A stretch of 64,000 nucleotides of DNA from Heterodera schachtii. Its lineage: Eukaryota > Nematoda > Chromadorea > Rhabditida > Heteroderidae. The notes under the pieces were generated by a model. It was not told the DNA's origin. It saw only the letters and a program-made list of their open reading frames with translations, and did no database searches. The stretch is from assembly GCA_023374025.1 (NCBI GenBank), contig SIJG01000104.1, forward strand, positions 391,485 to 455,484. Direction: 5' to 3'. The translations under genes and the position numbers were made by a program. This document shows, piece by piece, positions 58,708-64,000 of this stretch (positions within the stretch are counted from its first letter, which is position 1; every line of letters starts with the position of its first letter).

Positions 58708-59348
58708 GCATTATCATCTTAAAATTTTTTTTTTTATTATAATATTTGGTTTTTATTATTATATGGATAACCTCATCTCTTATTTGTTAGCTGTCTCATT
58801 CTTAGCACCTTTTCTAATGATTTTTCTTCGTTTTCAGTAAAGCATAATTACTCCAGGAAAATTTCAAATTAATAGAATCTCAAATAAAAAGATTACCAAA
58901 TTAAAATCGATTTTTAAGAATAATTTAATTTTTTCATGCTCAAAAAAGTAATATTCGGTTGAACAAATTTTACGGGCTTTTGAGAACCAAATTTAATTGA
59001 CTAATTAAATCAAAGCGAACAAAATGCTTTTCGTTTGCAACTTTATTGACAATAAACACAAAAAAAAAAGATGAATAAAAAGTAAATTATTTCCCAAAAA
59101 TGGCAATTAATTAAATTAATGAATGGCAACAAAAGGGGGGAAATGTGCACAATTCACACCGATGTTTTGCCGATCAGTCCGTTCTCGCGCCACACACCGC
59201 CGCCCATTGCCAAAGGCGTCTTAAAGGGCAAAATTTAAATGTCACCAAGAAATGTTACTAAAAAAAGAGTAAAAGATTTTGCCGAAATGTGACACTTCTC
59301 TCAACAAAAATGGGCATTTTTTGTCGTAAATTTTTGGCAATTGCCCGA
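58708..59348. other. Spacer between tRNA and the Clc-like gene 3' end
   Basis: AT-rich. TTTATT near 59,042 is a distant AATAAA complement for the minus-strand gene. A 75-codon plus frame that runs across the tRNA is an artefact. GCGCCACACACCGCCGCCC near 59,188 is a short GC patch in the presumed 3' untranslated region. Confidence 0.4.
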
Positions 59349-61728
59349 TCAATCAGGGCCCATTACGGTCGCCCTTTTCTTCCGTATTCCACGCACCGTT
59401 CCTCCCAACCCCACCATTTGTTCCCGCGTTAGCATCGCCGAATCGTCGGCCGTCTGAGAGCTGTGCAAAGCGTAATAAGCGCCAATGATCGACAGAATGA
59501 AGACGAGCATCAACAAAATGCAGCTGATCAAATAGCAATAGAAAGCCTCGCCGATTTGTTGCTTCAAAAAAACAAAAAATATTTTTAAATACGAAATTTT
59601 AATAAAATCATTAAATAATATTTATAAATAAGAAATTTAATTTTATCAATTAACGTGCTTAAAATTTCAATTTATCATTTTTGTGCAGCCTTTTTCACCT
59701 CATAAGTGCCGACGAGTCCCTGCACAAAACGACTGTCCACGCGGTGCGCGGCAAAAAAGAAAATTGAGGCGCCAATAACAGCAAAAAGAACTGTTGTTTA
59801 ATTAACAAGGTAAATTAGTAAATGATGAGCAAATTATTGGGTTTGTGTTGTATAACATAATTATATGCCATTTTTTTTTATTAATCTCAATAAGATTGAC
59901 TGAAGAAAATCTGCGTTTGTGATAAATTAAAAAATGGTAATCCTCTATAGTTGATTCAAAGAGAATTTTTTTTTTGATCAGCTTTCAAAATATTGGATTT
60001 TCTTGGCAAAAACCCGGTTTAAAACGAGGACGGTCTCAAATAAAAAAACGGCACATAATTATGTTAAAACCTAATAAATAATTTAATGTCAATAATAATA
60101 ATAATAAATGTAAATTGGAATAATTAATATATAAGCCATTCACAAGCAAAAAAGCTGGCGATGCTGTGAAGAATTGCGCATGCCGGGGTGCACGGGGCAC
60201 AAAGACCCATCCTTAAGGCAAAATTACATTTAAAAAAATAAAATAATTATAAATTGATTTATTTAATTTTATCTTTAATGATTACAGCATTGAAAAAGCG
60301 CAAGCGATAAGCGATAAACCGATGAAGACCAAGACAGCCTTTTTCCAACCTAAAAGAAAACTAAAATAAGCCAAAGTCTTTAGGTTTTATGAGAATAATC
60401 ACTTTAATTTGAATATTGAGCGGAGAAAATGTGTTAAAAAAAGATTTTACAAGTCCGAGCCTTGCTGATTGTGGGTATCCACCGTGGTCATATGTTCCAG
60501 AGAAACAAAATTCTCGACACGAGGCAGAGATTCTCAAGCATCGACAATTGTTGGGAGCAGCTCGTCCTTCCCCCCCCCCCCCCCGAAAAATGAAAATTTT
60601 TAATTTCACTTTTTTTATTTACAGATTTTTGGTTAGAAAAATTTATTTTGTAAGAAATAAGAAAAACGTAAAAATTTTAGTTTTTCGGGCGAGGGAACTA
60701 ATTAGGAAGGTGAGAGAGGAATGAACGATAATCGAGCCCAATTAGTCAGTTCAAAGGCAAAATTAGTCGATTAATTTATTCAATTCACCATGGAATTGGT
60801 GTTGTTCCGCCTCAGCGGCGGCCGCGTTTGAGTCAATTTCGTGAATTTGCGCTTCGATGTTGTCTAACGCGTGCTGGTCAAATTTGTAGGTGCAATGCAA
60901 TGGCGAACGGTCCACAAACGCGTCCAATTTGCGGTTGCCCGCGCCGACGCCGGCGCCGCTGGGCAACCGCCGCTCCGCCCGCGTACAATCCGTGTAGAGG
61001 CCATGCTGAGATGAGTAATTTTTGTTACTGTACTTTCTAAAGACAATGAAAAAAACTCGAAAATAAATTTTGAAGCAGTAAAATAATAATTTATTTTAAA
61101 AACAAGAAAATGCATCATTACACTTTGAAAGAAAACATTTATAATATTTGATTTGTGTTTTAATTTACTAAAAAAAATATTTGTTTAAAATTCCAAATTA
61201 ATTTATTTGAAAATGAAAATTGTAAAAAAGCAATAATATTTTATTCCATTCTCACATGGTGTTCCGCCTGAAACTCGCGAATGTCCACAGTTTGCCAAGA
61301 TGGGTTCATCACGGCGATCACGGCCAGAATAATTGCAGTCAACAACATGAACAACTGAGCAACAAAAAAGTGATGAACTCAACTTGTGTAAATTTTAAAT
61401 TTAATTTTGAATTTATCCATTAATATTTCGCCGAATTTACAAAAACTGGCGGATTTTGGTTTCAAAACCCGAGAGTCTCGAGTATATTGAATGGTATATT
61501 AATTAAGCCAATTAACGTTTGCGGGCTAATGCTGCTCTTCACCGTGATCAGAATGAGTGTCAGCTGAGGACAGCTTCGGCCTGCCCCGCTGTCCCCCGCG
61601 CCGTTCTGTTGCGATTGGTGCCGAAACTGCTGCGGCTGATGGCCATGGAATTGGCCGCCGACCGGCGGAAAGCGCTGCTGCGAATTGTAAGCGGACGACG
61701 AGGAGGGGTCGGCGGAGGTTAAATGCAT
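59349..61728 (-). CDS. Clc-like four-helix protein, complete, 312 aa
   Basis: It is a member of the nematode Clc-like family (the Pfam Clc-like family), claudin-type four-helix membrane proteins of poorly known role. The exons, from the 5' end, are 61,728-61,543, 61,354-61,256, 61,005-60,789, 60,349-60,286, 60,211-60,144, 59,790-59,699 and 59,561-59,349. All are GT-AG and all phases close. A Gln/Ser-rich cytoplasmic N-terminus of about 55 residues is followed by helix 1 (about 56-78). The first outer loop contains NPSWQTVDIREFQ, HGLYTDCTR and LHCTYKFDQHA, ending at HQFHGWKKA. Helix 2 is about 170-190, then CAPCTPACA, helix 3 about 200-227, VGTYEQQIGEAFY, and helix 4 about 250-274. The tail is basic (RGIRKKR). 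These motifs and their order fit the family. It was recognised from memory of the family, so the name is strong but not checked by search. Confidence 0.9.
60416..60600 (+). other. Coding-like segment antisense in a Clc-like intron
   Basis: Within the third intron of the Clc-like gene, the plus strand has an open frame without an ATG. It reads TSPSLADCGYPPWSYVPEKQ, then NSRHEAEILKHRQLLGAARP, and then hits a run of 15 C (60,570-60,584). The composition is richer than normal intron here. It may be a fragment of another gene or of an element. It is not called as a gene. Confidence 0.25.
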
Positions 61729-61854
61729 ACAATCGAAGTGAATGGACTAATACCACCGTTTCAAACCGTGTGATTGGCCAACTCAACGAGGGATTGGGGT
61801 TGCTTTTAAAAAATTTGAAGAAAAATAAGACTACTGTATCATTACGGTATCGAA

Positions 61855-61911
<57 letters not shown>

Positions 61912-61926
61912 AGAGAGGAGAGAGAG

Positions 61927-61963
<37 letters not shown>

Positions 61964-62690
61964 GGGAGGGGAATAAAAGCGGGGGAGAGAATTGACTTGG
62001 CAATTTGACCATTTAAATAGATATATCGTTATTTTCCGAGACTCGAGAATTGTTTTGCTCTTAAATAATATAAAATGGGGGAAGCCCGTGGGAAATCTTC
62101 TTTTGGCATTTTTTTGACACATATTGAAACCGCCAAGGATGAATTGTGACAGTGTGGGTGGAATTAATTATGAATGAAACAATGCGCGGGAAAAAAATGG
62201 CACAAAGCAATGGCATTGGCATGGGGGAGGGGAGAAAACTGAGGATGCCAATAAATAATTATGCTTTGGGTGTCATTGACAGATGGGAAGGGAAGGCATT
62301 GTGATAATTTGGCACAATGCCGCGAGAGAGGGGAATGCGAGATTGTTGGCACATCGGGAATGAGATGGCCTGAGGCATAAAAAATCCTGCTTAATGTGTG
62401 TTCTACCCGGAATGAGTTTATGATGCTTTTGAATGTTTGCTCATAATAATGCCATTTTCAGTAGGTCACAACTTATTTGGTGGGACACTTCTCTGGACAA
62501 TGGGATGGTGGGGAAAAGAACAGTAGCAAATGTGACACAATCCAACTAGGTCAAGGCTATAGCAATAGCCGAGATTGGAAAACAAGAAATTAATTACGAA
62601 GACTCGGCATTGGGGGATTAGCACTTGCATTTATTTGCCTTGGGCAATCAATCATAAATTATTGCGCACATTTCCGTGTGCAATTTTGGA
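61729..62690. promoter_or_regulatory. Upstream region of the Clc-like gene
   Basis: On the minus strand a TATTAG acceptor-like site lies about 18 bases before the ATG and may be a trans-splice site. Upstream is the GA repeat (61,859-61,963). 62,100-62,690 is balanced in composition with no recognised gene. A small stem GGCTATAGCAATAGCC lies near 62,556. Confidence 0.35.
61859..61963 (+). repeat. (GA)n microsatellite
   Basis: About 100 bases of AG dinucleotides have a few single-base interruptions. It is a CT tract on the sense strand of the Clc-like gene, 130-235 bases before its ATG. Such tracts can bind GAGA-type factors or act as pyrimidine tracts, but no function is shown here. Confidence 0.95.
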
Positions 62691-63208
62691 TGGATTTACA
62701 CGAAAATATGAGCAGATAACGAACGATGTGTGATGATGATGATGATGCGCAGAAAGGTCAACAACATCAATCGCAGCAGCACATTAGGGCGATACAAAAT
62801 GAGAAAAATGGCAGAAAAAGGGAAAGAGAAAAAGGAAAGACAGAGAGAAAAGTGGGAAAAGGGAGGGGGAGGGGGGGGGGAGAGGAAAAAAAAGAAAGAA
62901 AGTGACGAATGAAAAATGAAAAGACCAATTTGGAAAATGAAGAAGAACATAGAGACAAAAAGAAAATGAGGGGTGAAGAGAAAAAAAGGGGGGAGGGAGA
63001 GAGGAGAAAAGGAAAAAGAATGATAATAAGGAAGAGGAAGAAGAAATAAAAAGAGAAATGAAAACCAAATGAAATGAATGGAAAGGAAAGGGGAGGAAAG
63101 GGAAAAAGGAAGAAAGGGAGGAAAGGAGAAAAGGAAGGGAAGAAGGAGCGTGGACAGAGGAATTAGGAGTGGAGGTGAGAGGGGAGTTTTGTTGTTTCGC
63201 CGGAGGGA
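62691..63208. promoter_or_regulatory. Homopurine stretch in a divergent promoter region
   Basis: From about 62,800 to 63,190 the plus strand is almost all A and G, with a 10-G run at 62,871-62,880 and a (GAT)n patch at 62,733-62,747. It lies between the divergent Clc-like gene and the gene starting at 63,209. Long frames rich in Ser/Phe/Leu (minus) or Lys/Glu/Arg (plus) here are composition artefacts. Confidence 0.45.
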
Positions 63209-64000
63209 ATGCCACCGTCCGCGCCGTTTGTCCTTGAGCCGTCCGCCTCCCCCTCCAGCGACCCAAACAGTGCGACCGACGCGGAACCTGCGCAGCTCAA
63301 TGCGATTGAAAATGAAAATGTGCACAATTCCTCTCGCTTCGCCAAACAACGCGCAAAACATCCTCCGGCGACCGGGGACAATCGATTTAGCCCCCCCCCC
63401 CCCAGGGAAACAACATTCAAATGTGCCCTTTTAGGCACACACAGGTGGACGAGAAACGGGGGGGGGGGGAGGAGGAGGAGAGAGACTGCACCACTTTAGG
63501 AGTGACACAGAGACAGAAAGACAGAAAAAAAAATTGAAATTCGTAAGACAAAAAATTAAAATGATCACTGATTAGCAAAATATTTAAAGTTCCAAAATAT
63601 CTTTTGAAATAATATTTACGAAAAATACCAAAAATGAAAAAAGTTGAAATGCAAAACTAGAAAAATTTTTCTCTTTTAGCGATGTATTTTTTTTAAATTT
63701 TAGACCAATCCTTAGCGGGTGTGATTTTTGGTTTTATTTTTTTGTTTCTGAATTTTTCGATAAAAAGGCGAAAAAAATGTTTAATAAAAAGATTTTGATA
63801 TATTTACATTTTTAAGAAAAAATCTGTGTTCAGGTGTTGGCATGGCACGTTTGTGACTGCTATGAGAATAAGGTGAATTAAAATTTTAAAGTCAAATATA
63901 AAATTAATTTTTTTTAAATTTTTATTCCAAATTTCAATTCTTTTTTTAGAAGTGAGCATCGTTTAAGCATTGCGGCACAATTTTTTTTAGTTTTGGCAAT
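63209..64000 (+). CDS. 5' part of an unrecognised gene, continues past the window
   Basis: Three exons join in phase: 63,209-63,444 (donor ACAG|GTGGAC), 63,834-63,872 (TTCAG acceptor, GTGAAT donor) and 63,950 to the window edge (TTTTTTTAG acceptor). The N-terminus is Pro/Ser/Asn-rich (MPPSAPFVLEPSASPSSDPN) and presumably disordered. Exon 2 gives THRCWHGTFVTAMRIR, and exon 3 gives SEHRLSIAAQFFLVLA, the start of a hydrophobic segment. Exon 1 includes a 13-C run at 63,391-63,403 read as four Pro codons. A wrong count there would shift the frame, although the phase match to exons 2 and 3 supports it. The family was not recognised. The opposite-strand frame over exon 1 lacks splice support. Confidence 0.65.

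Noticed and set aside
61526..62122. 198-codon minus frame and 139-codon plus frame across the GA repeat
   Set aside because: The middle is only Ser-Leu or Arg-Glu from the dinucleotide. The coding part is the first exon of the Clc-like gene in another frame.
62696..63361. 221-codon minus-strand frame rich in Phe, Leu, Ser and Pro
   Set aside because: It is an artefact of the homopurine stretch. The right-hand part overlaps the plus-strand exon that splices in phase.

Overview
This is a window of nematode nuclear DNA. A complete cuticle collagen gene, a four-helix protein of the nematode Clc-like family, and tiny AT-rich introns all point that way. The strong AT bias would suit a clade IV (tylenchid-type) nematode, but the species cannot be named from sequence alone.

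The window has two compartments. From 1 to about 49,650 it is a very AT-rich desert with no gene that can be reconstructed. It is built from diverged dispersed repeats and from short non-autonomous transposons that stand out as GC-rich patches. Four elements have terminal inverted repeats (TIRs) starting YAGGG and perfect 8-bp target-site duplications (TSDs), which is the hAT signature: 8,134-8,934, 26,059-27,000, 48,113-48,386 and, in the genic part, 53,434-53,782. Smaller or older relatives lie at 13,694, 19,535 and 10,221. Many carry subterminal arrays of short GC-rich words. A GC-rich hairpin cassette recurs inside elements whose ends are unrelated. Foldback elements lie at 2,431, 2,822 and 4,944, and one (8,287-8,652, with a 9-bp TSD) is nested in a hAT element. 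A few short islands look like exons, notably 12,654-12,718, 21,228-21,322, 22,775-22,924 and 24,444-24,586. They may be remnants or parts of genes.

From about 49,650 to the end the window is genic, with balanced-composition exons and AT-rich introns. On the minus strand lie the collagen gene (50,355-51,915, 7 exons, 324 aa), an unrecognised four-helix membrane protein (53,900-55,866, 6 exons, with a possible extra last exon at 53,219-53,307) and the Clc-like gene (59,349-61,728, 7 exons, 312 aa). On the plus strand lie a tRNA-Gly(GCC) at 58,627-58,697 and the first three exons of a gene that runs off the right edge (63,209-64,000).

All exon structures were worked out by hand. Splice phases close in every join reported for the four protein genes. 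Long poly-G/poly-C runs and a homopurine stretch lie in the spacers. The products are surface or membrane proteins, but nothing here shows shared regulation.
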